A stretch of DNA of 17,946 nucleotides from CAIWXH01 sp964555675 (GTDB lineage: Bacteria; Chloroflexota; Chloroflexia; Chloroflexales; Chloroflexaceae): positions 1-17,946 of the forward strand of contig CAZKTU010000127.1 of the NCBI GenBank assembly GCA_964555675.1. The letters are read 5' to 3'. Under the pieces are notes generated by a model. It made no database searches. It saw only the letters and a list, made by a program, of their open reading frames with translations, and had not been told where the DNA came from. Below, one piece after another: positions 1 to 6,107 of the stretch. The first letter of the stretch is position 1. Every line of letters starts with the position of its first letter. A program made the position numbers and the translations under genes.

Positions 1-105
1 CGGGTTGGGCGCAGACGGGTTGGGCGCAGACGGGTTGGGCGCAGACGGGTTGGGCGCAGACGGGTTGGGCGCAGACGGGTTGGGCGCAGACGGGTTGGGC
101 GCACA
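1..105. repeat. 15-bp tandem repeat, seven copies, cut by window edge
   Basis: Seven head-to-tail copies of the 15-mer CGGGTTGGGCGCAGA run from base 1 to 105. The first six are identical and the seventh ends CGCACA. The array probably continues to the left of the window. The unit length is a multiple of three, so the plus strand can be read as a repeating Gly-Ala-Asp-Gly-Leu peptide, but no start, ribosome binding site or recognisable domain supports a gene. I treat it as an intergenic minisatellite; the tail of a repeat protein truncated by the window edge cannot be excluded. Confidence 0.9.
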
Positions 106-152
106 CATGGGTGCGCCCTTACGGGAGTTGGGGCGCACCCATGGGTGCGCCC
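106..152. repeat. Nested inverted repeats downstream of the minisatellite
   Basis: A 13-base arm CATGGGTGCGCCC at 106-118 is exactly reverse-complementary to 131-143 (12-base loop), and the arm recurs as a direct copy at 140-152, so 131-152 is itself a perfect 22-base palindrome. Either pairing could form a strong hairpin in RNA or DNA. It lies beyond the 3' end of the minus-strand methyltransferase gene and could end its transcription, though no clear T-run follows. Confidence 0.8.
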
Positions 153-209
153 TTACAGGAGGCTGGGTCGCCCCTACGGGAGGCTGGGTCGTCCCTACAG
201 GAGGTGGCT
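148..209. repeat. About 21-bp degenerate tandem repeat, three copies
   Basis: Three consecutive units (about 148-168, 169-189, 190-209) follow the pattern CGCCCCTACGGGAGGCTGGGT with a few substitutions; a related partial unit occurs at 114-133. This differs in sequence from the adjoining 15-mer array but is again a multiple of three in length. It resembles dispersed intergenic repeats of the kind common in large bacterial genomes; whether it is dispersed here cannot be seen from one window. Confidence 0.75.
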
Positions 210-231
210 ACCCATCAGTTTTGCTCGGACG

Positions 232-753
232 TTAGCTTCGCTCAGCCCCACGCGCATCGCGCTCGAGCGCGAGCAGGCGCTCTTTGCGCGCGATGCTCCA
301 CCTGAAGCCGTGCAGCTTGCCGTCGCTGCCGACGGCCCTGTGGCACGGGATCGCCAGCGAGACCGGGTTGGCCCCGCAGGCCGCGCCCACAGCCCGGGCC
401 GCGCCTCGCCCCATGCCCAGCCCCTCGGCGATCTGCCCGTAGGTGCGCGTCTCGCCATAGGGGATGGCCCGCAGGGCCGCCCAGACCCGCCGCTGAAAGG
501 GCGTGCCCTCTGCGTCGACCGGCAGCCCATCACAGTCCCCTCGCCCCTCCAGGTAGGCCCGTAGCCCCGCCGCAGCCCAGGCCAGCCCTGCGTCGTCGCG
601 CGTCGCCGTCGCCCGCGGGAAGTCCGCCCGCAGCTCCGCCTCGAGCGCCCCCGCGTCGTCGCCCAGGCCGACCATACACAGCCCGCCCTCAGTCGCCGCC
701 GCCAGCACCAGCCCCAGCGGGCTCTCAAAGATGGTGTAGCGCACAGCCTTCAT
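232..753 (-). CDS. ogt: Methylated-DNA--[protein]-cysteine S-methyltransferase (Ogt/AGT type)
   Basis: A 173-residue suicide DNA-repair protein that transfers the alkyl group from O6-alkylguanine (and O4-alkylthymine) to its own cysteine. The C-terminal domain carries the family active site PCHRA at residues 136-140 with Cys137 as nucleophile. GTPFQRRVWAALRAIPYGET (about 83-102) and the ARAVGAACGANP stretch (119-130), which includes the arginine-finger region, are typical of the DNA-binding winged helix. Length fits Ogt-type enzymes without an AdaA regulatory domain. The chosen ATG gives MKAVRYTIFESPLG, a normal Ogt N-terminus. It is the last gene of a minus-strand set behind the aminotransferase and a 36-residue peptide. 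The start codon lies in a heptanucleotide tandem repeat (separate entry). Confidence 0.95.
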   Translation of the reverse strand: MKAVRYTIFESPLGLVLAAATEGGLCMVGLGDDAGALEAELRADFPRATATRDDAGLAWAAAGLRAYLEGRGDCDGLPVDAEGTPFQRRVWAALRAIPYGETRTYGQIAEGLGMGRGAARAVGAACGANPVSLAIPCHRAVGSDGKLHGFRWSIARKERLLALERDARGAERS

Positions 754-778
754 CCTTCATCCTTCATCCTTCATCCTT
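751..778 (-). repeat. Heptanucleotide repeat spanning the ogt start codon
   Basis: Four perfect copies of AAGGATG (minus strand; CATCCTT on plus) end at the ogt start, followed by a partial AAGG inside codons 2-3. Each copy holds a purine-rich Shine-Dalgarno-like AAGG and an ATG. Only the last ATG (753) opens the ogt frame; the ATGs at 774 and 767 reach TGA after five codons, and the one at 760 is out of frame. Gain or loss of one copy would change the number of upstream start sites. Confidence 0.85.
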
Positions 779-780
779 CC

Positions 781-891
781 CTACCTCCCCCTGCCTCGGA
801 AGTAGCCGGCCCTGAAGGCCAGAGCCGCCACCAGCACCAGCAGCACCAGGATGATCAGACACTCGCCCCAGCCAAGCCAGCCGATCCGCAT
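781..891 (-). CDS. 36-residue single-pass membrane peptide, TatA-like N-terminus
   Basis: A short ORF reading MRIGWLGWGECLIILVLL and on to a Tyr-Phe-Arg-Gly-Arg-Gly-Arg end. It has a short N-terminus, one hydrophobic helix (about residues 9-26) preceded by Glu10, and a basic C-terminus. The opening Gly-Trp-Leu-Gly-Trp-Gly-Glu-x-Leu-Ile-Ile-Leu pattern recalls TatA/TatE proteins, but the FGPKKLPE hinge and amphipathic helix are missing, so it is not a standard TatA. It sits 12 bases after the aminotransferase stop and 27 bases before ogt, on the same strand, so co-transcription is likely. The ribosome site is weak: the nearest AGGAG is about 16 bases upstream and overlaps the aminotransferase stop. 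I judge it a real but uncharacterised small protein with moderate confidence. Confidence 0.5.
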   Translation of the reverse strand: MRIGWLGWGECLIILVLLVLVAALAFRAGYFRGRGR

Positions 892-903
892 AGGTAGCGC
901 TTT

Positions 904-2115
904 CTAACTCCTCCCCGCCCCCATGGCCACCCCGAGCCGGCGCACGCCCTCGGCGATCTGCGCGGGGCCGCTGTGCGAGAAGTTGAGCCGCATGGTGTTG
1001 GCCCCGCCCCCGCCCGGGTGGAACGAGCGGCCCGGCACGAAGGCCACCTTCTCGGCCAGGGCCCGCTCGAGCAGGGCCTCGGCGTCGACCTCCTCGGGCA
1101 GCGTCAGCCAGAGGAACATCCCGCCCGTCGGCCGCGTCCAGGCCGTCCCCGCCGGCAGCGCCCCCTCGAGGGCCGCCAGCATGGCGTCGCGGCGCTCGCC
1201 ATACACCGCCCGCAGCCGCGGCACCTGCCGCTCCAGCAGCCCGTCGCGGCAGGCGTAGTAAGCCACCGCCTGCGCCATGCTGCCGGTGTGTAGGTCCAGG
1301 CCCTGTTTGAGCATCACCAGCCGGTCGAGCAGGGCCTGCGGCGCCACCATCCAGCCCACCCGCAGCCCCGGCGCGAGCAGCTTCGAGAGCGTGCCCAGGT
1401 AGACCACGTGGCGCAGCTCGCCGTGCATGGCGATGTCGAGGGCGGCCAGGGGCGTCGTGCGTTCGCCCTCGTAGTACAGCTCGCCATACGGGTCGTCCTC
1501 GATGATCGGCAGGCCATAGCGCGCCGCCAGCTCGATCAGGCGCTGGCGACGGGCGGGTGCTAGCGTCACGCCCGTGGGGTTCTGGAAGCACGAGACCACG
1601 TAGAGGAAGCGCGGGCGCGCCCCGCTGGCCAGCATGGCCTCCAGGGCCTCGACGTCGAGGCCATCGGCGTCCACGGGCACCCGCAGGTAGTTCGGCATAT
1701 TCGTCTGCCAGGCCTGCAGCGCGCCAAGGTAGGTCGGCTCCTCGACGGCCACCGGCGCGCCCGGGTCGATCAGCAGCCGCCCGATCATGTCGAGGCCCTG
1801 CTGCGAGCCCGCCGTGATCACCAGTTGGCCGGCGGGGGTCGTGATGCCGAGGCGTTCGAGCCAGCCGGCCACCAGTTCGCGCAGCGGCCCGTAGCCCTCT
1901 GTGGGGCCGTACTGCAGCGTGGCCAGGGGCGCCTCGACCAGGGCCCGCTCGGCCGCGGCCGTGATCTCCTCGGCGGGGAACAGCTCGGGGGCGGGCAGGC
2001 CGCCGGCAAATGAGATCATGTCGGGCTGCACGGTCAGCTTCAGCAGGTCGCGGATGGCCGAGCTGCGCATCCCCGCGGCCCCTGCCGCGATCCGATCGGT
2101 CCAGAGTGCGTCCAT
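904..2115 (-). CDS. PLP-dependent aminotransferase, class I/II (LysN / 2-aminoadipate type)
   Basis: A 403-residue fold-type I aminotransferase that moves an amino group from an amino acid to a 2-oxo acid using pyridoxal phosphate in the cytosol. Visible motifs: QYGPTEGYGPLRE (68-80), the phosphate-binding GSQQGLD (103-109), NPTG (179-182), EDDPYGEL (206-213; Asp207 and Tyr210 face the cofactor), the Schiff-base lysine in GTLSKLLAPGLRVGW (Lys245) and substrate-carboxylate Arg376 in MRLNFSHSG. This is the pattern of the LysN/KAT/multi-substrate branch, so 2-aminoadipate, branched-chain or aromatic substrates are all possible; the sequence does not settle it. The ATG is backed by AGGAGG at 2121-2126 with a 5-base spacer. 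First gene of the minus-strand set that ends with ogt. Confidence 0.93.
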   Translation of the reverse strand: MDALWTDRIAAGAAGMRSSAIRDLLKLTVQPDMISFAGGLPAPELFPAEEITAAAERALVEAPLATLQYGPTEGYGPLRELVAGWLERLGITTPAGQLVITAGSQQGLDMIGRLLIDPGAPVAVEEPTYLGALQAWQTNMPNYLRVPVDADGLDVEALEAMLASGARPRFLYVVSCFQNPTGVTLAPARRQRLIELAARYGLPIIEDDPYGELYYEGERTTPLAALDIAMHGELRHVVYLGTLSKLLAPGLRVGWMVAPQALLDRLVMLKQGLDLHTGSMAQAVAYYACRDGLLERQVPRLRAVYGERRDAMLAALEGALPAGTAWTRPTGGMFLWLTLPEEVDAEALLERALAEKVAFVPGRSFHPGGGGANTMRLNFSHSGPAQIAEGVRRLGVAMGAGRS

Positions 2116-2144
2116 GACTTCCTCCTCGTCGGCTCAGGCTTTAG

Positions 2145-2150
2145 AGTATA
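2145..2150 (-). promoter_or_regulatory. Candidate -10 box of the aminotransferase gene
   Basis: The minus strand reads TATACT here, about 30 bases before the ATG. No good -35 lies 16-18 bases further upstream. It faces away from the plus-strand -10 at 2215-2220, making this a compact divergent promoter region. Confidence 0.5.
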
Positions 2151-2214
2151 CCCTGGCCCGACCGCCCGCTCGAGTGACAATTGCCCCGCGCCCGCCGGGC
2201 CAAAGCAGGTGCGC

Positions 2215-2220
2215 TATAAT
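2215..2220 (+). promoter_or_regulatory. Consensus -10 TATAAT just before a probably leaderless gene
   Basis: A perfect TATAAT ends 9 bases before the ATG at 2230, so the expected transcription start falls at or within a few bases of the start codon. There is no room for a ribosome binding site. No clear -35 is seen. The GTG at 2209 that would lengthen the protein lies upstream of the -10 and is rejected as start. Confidence 0.6.
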
Positions 2221-2229
2221 GCCGCCGCA

Positions 2230-2598
2230 ATGGAACGTATCGCACTGCTCCACAGCCGCCTGCAGCTTACCATCTCGGGCGTGCTCGTGGCCCTGATCAT
2301 CTGGGGCCTGCTCAGCGCCTGGCGCGGGCGCGTCGGCCAGGGCTACCTGGCCGCCATCTGGGTCGCCGAGCTGCTGCTCGTCGCCCAGGCCCTCCTGGGG
2401 CTCACCCTGCTGCTGGCCGGCGGCCAGCCGGCCCGCTCGGCCCTGCATATCATCTACGGGGTCGTGGCCATCGCCTGCCTGCCCGCCGCCCTAGCCTACA
2501 ATCGCGGTCGGTCCACCCGCTGGGAGGCCCTGGTCCTCGCCGCCGCCTGCCTCTTCCTGCTCGGCGTCGTGATCCGCGCCTTCGAGACGGCGGCCTAA
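2230..2598 (+). CDS. Four-helix membrane protein of unknown function
   Basis: A 122-residue protein that is almost wholly hydrophobic, with four predicted membrane helices at about 12-30, 40-63, 72-90 and 98-117 and short polar loops. His8 lies at the start of helix 1 and His73 at the start of helix 3; this spacing and the Gly/Leu-rich helix 2 faintly recall half of a heme A synthase-like bundle, but no family motif is decisive, so I do not assign one. The ATG at 2230 is chosen because a perfect TATAAT precedes it by 9 bases. A strong hairpin terminator follows directly after the stop. It is transcribed divergently from the aminotransferase and converges on the two tRNAs. Confidence 0.75.
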   Translation: MERIALLHSRLQLTISGVLVALIIWGLLSAWRGRVGQGYLAAIWVAELLLVAQALLGLTLLLAGGQPARSALHIIYGVVAIACLPAALAYNRGRSTRWEALVLAAACLFLLGVVIRAFETAA

Positions 2599-2603
2599 CG
2601 CAA

Positions 2604-2637
2604 AGCCGCCGCGCACCATTGCTGATGCGCGGCGGCT
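2604..2637. terminator. Bidirectional hairpin terminator
   Basis: A perfect 12-bp stem (2604-2615 with 2626-2637, arm AGCCGCCGCGCA) and 10-base loop. On the plus strand it follows the membrane protein stop by 5 bases and runs into CGTTGTT; on the minus strand it lies 12 bases after the tRNA-Gln CCA and runs into TTTGCG. It can therefore serve both converging units. Confidence 0.8.
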
Positions 2638-2648
2638 CGTTGTTCGAG

Positions 2649-2722
2649 TGGCTGGGGCACAGGGACTCGAACCCCAACTACCTGATCCAGAGTCAGGCGT
2701 TCTACCGTTAAACTATGCCCCA
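2649..2722 (-). tRNA. tRNA-Gln (anticodon CTG)
   Basis: Cloverleaf on the minus strand: acceptor TGGGGCA (2716-2722) pairs with TGCCCCA (2653-2659); anticodon stem CCTGA/TCAGG with loop CTCTGGA gives anticodon CTG, reading CAG (Gln); the T-loop is TTCGAGT. The discriminator is G and CCA is encoded (2649-2651). Second gene of a two-tRNA unit. Confidence 0.95.
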
Positions 2723-2736
2723 ATGAGGAAGTCAGC

Positions 2737-2823
<87 letters not shown>

Positions 2824-2849
2824 AAGTGGACGTTTCCTCAACGCCGGCA

Positions 2850-2878
2850 ATCATACTACGCCCGACGCTGTTTGTCAA
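2850..2878 (-). promoter_or_regulatory. Near-consensus sigma70-type promoter of the tRNA unit
   Basis: On the minus strand TTGACA (2873-2878), a 17-base spacer and TATGAT (2850-2855). The expected start near 2843 is about 20 bases before tRNA-Leu, as usual for a tRNA operon. Confidence 0.9.
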
Positions 2879-2909
2879 ATCCGTCGCCGGAAGGCTTCAG
2901 GGAGGGTTT

Positions 2910-2931
2910 CAGGGAGGGCTTGCCCTCCCTG
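2910..2931 (-). terminator. Hairpin downstream of the HTH regulator
   Basis: A 10-bp perfect stem, CAGGGAGGGC (2910-2919) with GCCCTCCCTG (2922-2931), and a 2-base loop. It lies past the 3' end of the regulator gene and just upstream of the tRNA promoter. No T-run follows, so termination is inferred. The arm repeats directly as TTCAGGGAGGG at 2896-2906. A second small palindrome, AGGCTTGCAAGCCT, lies at 2963-2976 beside the regulator stop. Confidence 0.5.
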
Positions 2932-2976
2932 AGCACCTCTTTCACCTCACCTGCCGCAAGCCAGGCTTGCAAGCCT

Positions 2977-3678
2977 CTAGCGCTCGGCCAGCAGCATCGC
3001 GATATAGCCGAGGGTGGCGCGGCGGCCCTGGGGGTGCAGCTGGCGCCACAGCCCGAGGATCTGGGCCTCGTCGTGGCCGCCGACGGCGCCGCTCGCCGCC
3101 GGCGAGAGGCTCTGACCGGCCCCGGCCGACCCTGTCTCGTCGCCTAGGCCCGCGAACTCCTCGCTGGAGGCGTCGCTCTCGTCGCTGGGGGGCGCAACCT
3201 CGCCGCCCTTCTGCGCTACCTCGTTGGCCACGATCACCTTGGCTACGTCGAGGGGCTCGACCTCCAGCACCTCGGCCAGGCGCTGGGCCTGGTCGGCGTC
3301 GGGCAGGGTCTGGCCGCTCAGGTAGTTGCGCAGAGCCCCGTCGCTGATCTTCGTCTCACGGGTCAGCCGCGCCCGCGACACTTTGCCCCTGGCCTTCATC
3401 TGGCCGTCGAGCCACTGGCCGAAGCCCGGCGCCGCCTCGGGAAGGTAGCTCATGCGCTGGCGCACCTCCTCAACCGGCAGGCCCAAGGCCGAGCCGATAA
3501 TATCGAGGGTCTTCTGACGCGGGCGCTGAGTCTTGCCCAGGATAAACTGCCTCAGCGAGATTGCCCCAATGTCGAGCTCTTCGGCAAAGGTGCTCAGAGA
3601 TTGGTTGCGAGTCATCGCGGCGTGATACAACAGTACCGATAGTGGGGTGCGATCGGGGATCGCGCCGTTCGCGGGCAT
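2977..3678 (-). CDS. Double helix-turn-helix (XRE/Cro-CI-like) regulator
   Basis: A 233-residue cytosolic protein with two HTH domains in tandem: the first at about 16-68 (LSTFAEELDIGAISLRQFIL... then a LDIIGSALGLP helix), the second at about 86-142 (TRETKISDGALRNYLSGQTL then RLAEVLEVEP). A low-complexity acidic/Ser-rich linker (about 156-202) leads to a short helical C-terminus (203-233). Both HTH units have the helix pattern of XRE/Cro-CI regulators; no ligand or catalytic domain is seen. The ATG at 3678 is chosen because AGGAGG (3685-3690) lies 6 bases upstream; longer in-frame extensions lack a ribosome site and run into the promoter. It has its own strong promoter and a leader of about 145 bases. 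Target genes are unknown; autoregulation is plausible. Confidence 0.8.
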   Translation of the reverse strand: MPANGAIPDRTPLSVLLYHAAMTRNQSLSTFAEELDIGAISLRQFILGKTQRPRQKTLDIIGSALGLPVEEVRQRMSYLPEAAPGFGQWLDGQMKARGKVSRARLTRETKISDGALRNYLSGQTLPDADQAQRLAEVLEVEPLDVAKVIVANEVAQKGGEVAPPSDESDASSEEFAGLGDETGSAGAGQSLSPAASGAVGGHDEAQILGLWRQLHPQGRRATLGYIAMLLAER

Positions 3679-3753
3679 AGTGGCCCTCCTCTTTTTACTA
3701 TCAACAGCCAATGACATGCGTCGAATACGGGTGGCCCTTGGCCGCCCATGGGC

Positions 3754-3800
3754 AAGCAACAGCGGATGATCTCTTGCGCTCTCGGGCGATCTTGTTGCTT
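3754..3800 (-). promoter_or_regulatory. Long stem-loop in the regulator leader
   Basis: AAGCAACA (3754-3761) is perfectly complementary to TGTTGCTT (3793-3800) across a 31-base loop. It lies inside the inferred leader of the HTH regulator mRNA. On the plus strand it is followed by a T-run, so it could instead stop transcription towards the peptidase. Its role is unknown. Confidence 0.4.
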
Positions 3801-3829
3801 TTTCGGCCTGTCCCCTTGTGGACGCCTTG

Positions 3830-3858
3830 AGTATAAGGCAGGCTAATTGCCTTGTCAA
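3830..3858 (-). promoter_or_regulatory. Consensus promoter of the HTH regulator, with an inverted repeat in the spacer
   Basis: Minus strand TTGACA (3853-3858), 17 bases, TATACT (3830-3835). AAGGC...GCCTT arms (3835-3839 and 3849-3853, plus coordinates) flank the spacer, and CTTG-N-CAAG is centred on the -35. A repressor bound here would block RNA polymerase; self-repression by the HTH protein is an inference. Confidence 0.8.
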
Positions 3859-3994
3859 GCTGTTTTTGTGTCGATAACAGTGGAAGAAGCCTCAGTTGTA
3901 GTCTTTGCGTATAGTTTCAGAACTACAGCGGACGTAAAGATAGGTCCTCAAGGCCACCTAGACCTCGCAAGGCTCGCGCGTGGCGGCGGCGGTA

Positions 3995-4003
3995 TGTTAC
4001 AAT
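3995..4003 (+). promoter_or_regulatory. Candidate extended -10 of the peptidase gene
   Basis: TG-T-TACAAT, an extended -10 without a recognisable -35. The predicted start, about 4010, gives a leader of roughly 50 bases before the GTG at 4062. Confidence 0.5.
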
Positions 4004-4061
4004 ACACTGGCAGTCTGCATCAGCTGGCCGGGCTTTCGGCTGAACAAATGGGCACCCCCCT

Positions 4062-6107
4062 GTGACTACTCTTCGCACTGGCTTCACCGTCGAGGATCTG
4101 TACGAGCTCTCCTGGCTTGAAGATGTGCGCATCAGCCCCGATAGCCGCTACGTGGCCTATGTGAAGGTGAGCGTCGACAGACGGGCCAATGCCTATCGCC
4201 GCGCCCTCTACCTGGCGCCCACCGCTGGCGGCCCGCCCCGCCGCTTCACCGGCGGCAAACAAGATCGCCAGCCTCGCTGGAGTCCTGACGGCGCTCGCCT
4301 CGCCTTCGTCTCCTCCCGCGACGACGAGCGCGGCCAGATCTATCTGATCGAGCGCGCCGGCGGCGAGGCCCAGCAGCTCACCGCCCTGCCCAATGGCGCC
4401 AGCGACCCCGCCTGGAGCCCCGATGGCCGCTCCCTCGCCTTCCTCTCCCTCGTCAACGAGGAGGAGCGCCGCCGCGAAGAGGCCGCAACCCCGCCGCCCC
4501 CGCCCGCCAGCGCCTGGGAGGCGCGTCGCGCCAAGGAGCAGCGCCAGCACGACGAGGAGCAGCGCATCGACCCGCGTGTCGTCACGCGCCTGCCCTATCG
4601 CAGCGGCACCAGCTTCTTCGATGATCGCAGACGCCACGTCTATCTGCTCGAGCTCCCCGCCGCCGATATCGAGGCTCCCCCCCAACCGCGTCGCCTCACC
4701 GACGGCGATATCCACTACGGCGCGCCTACCTGGATGCCCGACGGCCAGAGTCTGCTCACCACCGCCACCCGCGACCCCGAGGCCGACTCGCTCTTCGCCT
4801 TCTACGATGTGCTGCGCTTGCCCATCGACGGAGGTAAGCCGCTCGCCCTCACCGCCGCCGGCTATTCCTACTTCGACCCCCAGCCCTCCCCCGATGGCTC
4901 TATGATCGCCTTCAGACGCCTGAAGGAGGATAAGCTCCTCGCCGAGGGCAGCCGCGTGGCGATCATTCCCGCCGCCGGCGGCGACCCGGTCGATCTGACC
5001 GCCCACGCCGACCTCAATGTCGAGCATTTTCGCTGGCAGCCCGACAGCCGCGGCGTGCTCTTCTCGGCCGGCTGGCGCGGCGATGCCCACGTCTATGCCA
5101 TCGGCCTCCCCGGCGCCCCCGCCTATGAGCGCGGCGAGACTCTCGTCGGTGGCCGCCGCATCGTCAGCGAGTTCGACGTCGGCGCCGATGGCACCCTCGC
5201 CTTCATCGCCGGGGCCCCCGAGAACCCCTGCGACCTCTTCGTTCGCACCCCCGCCGGCGCAGAGCGCCGCCTCACCAGCATCAACGCCGCTCTGCTCGAG
5301 CAGCGTATCATCAGCCCGATCGAAGAGCTGCGTTTCCTCGCCCCCGACGAGCAGGAGGTCCAGGGCTGGGTGCTCTACCCTCCCACCATGGAGGAGGGCC
5401 GCCAGTACCCGCTCGCCGTCCACATCCACGGCGGCCCCCACGTGATGTGGGGCCCCGGCTTCCGCTCGATGTGGCACGAGTTCCAGACCGCCGCCGCCGA
5501 GGGCTATATCGTCTTCTTCTGCAATCCCCGCGGCTCCGATGGCTACGGCGAGACATGGCGCGATGCCATCCGCGGCCGCTGGGGCGAGGCCGATGCCCCC
5601 GATATCCACGCCGGGATCGACGCCCTGATCGCCCAGGGCCGCGTCGACCCGAACCGCGTCGGTATCACCGGCGGCTCGTACGGCGGCTTTATGACCGCCT
5701 GGCTCCTCGGCCATGCCGATCGCTTCGCCTGTGGCGTGGCCGCCCGCGGCGTCTATAACCTGCTCTCGCAACATAGCACCAGCGACGCCCACGAGCTGAT
5801 CGAGATCGAGTTCAATGGCTACCCCTGGGAGCTCGCCGAGGAGCTGTGGGATCACTCGCCCCTCGCCCACGCCCATAAGATTAGCGCGCCCTTGCTCCTG
5901 CTCCATAGCGAGCTCGACTATCGCGTGCCGATCAGCGAGGCCGAACAGCTCTTCGCCTTCCTGCGCCGCCAGAAGAAGGTCGTCGAGCTGGTGCGCTACC
6001 CCCGCGAGGGCCACGAGCTCACCCGCGCCGGCGAGCCCGACCATCGGGCCGACCATATGCGGCGTACCCTCGCCTGGTTCAACCGCTACTGCAAGGAACG
6101 CGTATGA
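4062..6107 (+). CDS. S9 family peptidase (acylaminoacyl-peptidase / dipeptidyl-peptidase type)
   Basis: A 681-residue serine peptidase of the prolyl-oligopeptidase family that cleaves short peptides, probably in the cytosol since no signal peptide is seen. Residues about 10-420 form a beta-propeller with repeated WSPDG blades (73-77, 118-122) and further PDG motifs near 226 and 277; it normally limits access to oligopeptides. The alpha/beta-hydrolase domain (about 440-681) holds the oxyanion segment HGGPH (456-460) and the triad Ser539 (GGSYGG), Asp619 (SELDYRVP) and His651 (REGHE). A charged insert with five prolines (about 132-170) lies between blades. The start is GTG, preceded by no good Shine-Dalgarno; nothing upstream in frame is better. 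Its last four bases overlap the start of the next gene (ATGA), so the two are translated together. Exact substrate specificity is not readable. Confidence 0.95.
   Translation: MTTLRTGFTVEDLYELSWLEDVRISPDSRYVAYVKVSVDRRANAYRRALYLAPTAGGPPRRFTGGKQDRQPRWSPDGARLAFVSSRDDERGQIYLIERAGGEAQQLTALPNGASDPAWSPDGRSLAFLSLVNEEERRREEAATPPPPPASAWEARRAKEQRQHDEEQRIDPRVVTRLPYRSGTSFFDDRRRHVYLLELPAADIEAPPQPRRLTDGDIHYGAPTWMPDGQSLLTTATRDPEADSLFAFYDVLRLPIDGGKPLALTAAGYSYFDPQPSPDGSMIAFRRLKEDKLLAEGSRVAIIPAAGGDPVDLTAHADLNVEHFRWQPDSRGVLFSAGWRGDAHVYAIGLPGAPAYERGETLVGGRRIVSEFDVGADGTLAFIAGAPENPCDLFVRTPAGAERRLTSINAALLEQRIISPIEELRFLAPDEQEVQGWVLYPPTMEEGRQYPLAVHIHGGPHVMWGPGFRSMWHEFQTAAAEGYIVFFCNPRGSDGYGETWRDAIRGRWGEADAPDIHAGIDALIAQGRVDPNRVGITGGSYGGFMTAWLLGHADRFACGVAARGVYNLLSQHSTSDAHELIEIEFNGYPWELAEELWDHSPLAHAHKISAPLLLLHSELDYRVPISEAEQLFAFLRRQKKVVELVRYPREGHELTRAGEPDHRADHMRRTLAWFNRYCKERV

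Larger units (their letters stand above)
3679..4061. other. Divergent intergenic region between the HTH regulator and the S9 peptidase
   Basis: About 380 bases, visibly less GC-rich than the flanking genes, without a convincing gene. It holds the leader and promoter of the regulator (minus, 3679-3858), a candidate extended -10 for the peptidase (plus, 3995-4003) and several inverted repeats. A 72-codon plus-strand ORF (3847-4065) crosses it, ending in TGA that overlaps the peptidase GTG; a 23-codon version starts at the ATG at 3994. Neither has a ribosome site or family resemblance. Confidence 0.7.

Noticed and set aside
1..209. CRISPR array
   Set aside because: The copies are directly adjacent with no unique spacers, and no cas genes are present.
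5..235. A 76-codon ORF through the repeats (Gly-Ala-Asp-Gly-Leu repeats)
   Set aside because: Openness follows from the repeat unit length; there is no ribosome site or domain and the left edge is cut.
3679..3858. 60-residue N-terminal extension of the HTH regulator
   Set aside because: It would start upstream of the promoter's -10, has no ribosome site, and the ATG at 3678 has a strong one.
4020..6056. A 678-codon open frame antisense to the S9 peptidase
   Set aside because: It lies wholly opposite a gene with a complete catalytic triad, its product is a monotonous Gly/Ala/Glu/Val/Leu string without domains, and such frames are expected opposite GC-rich coding DNA.
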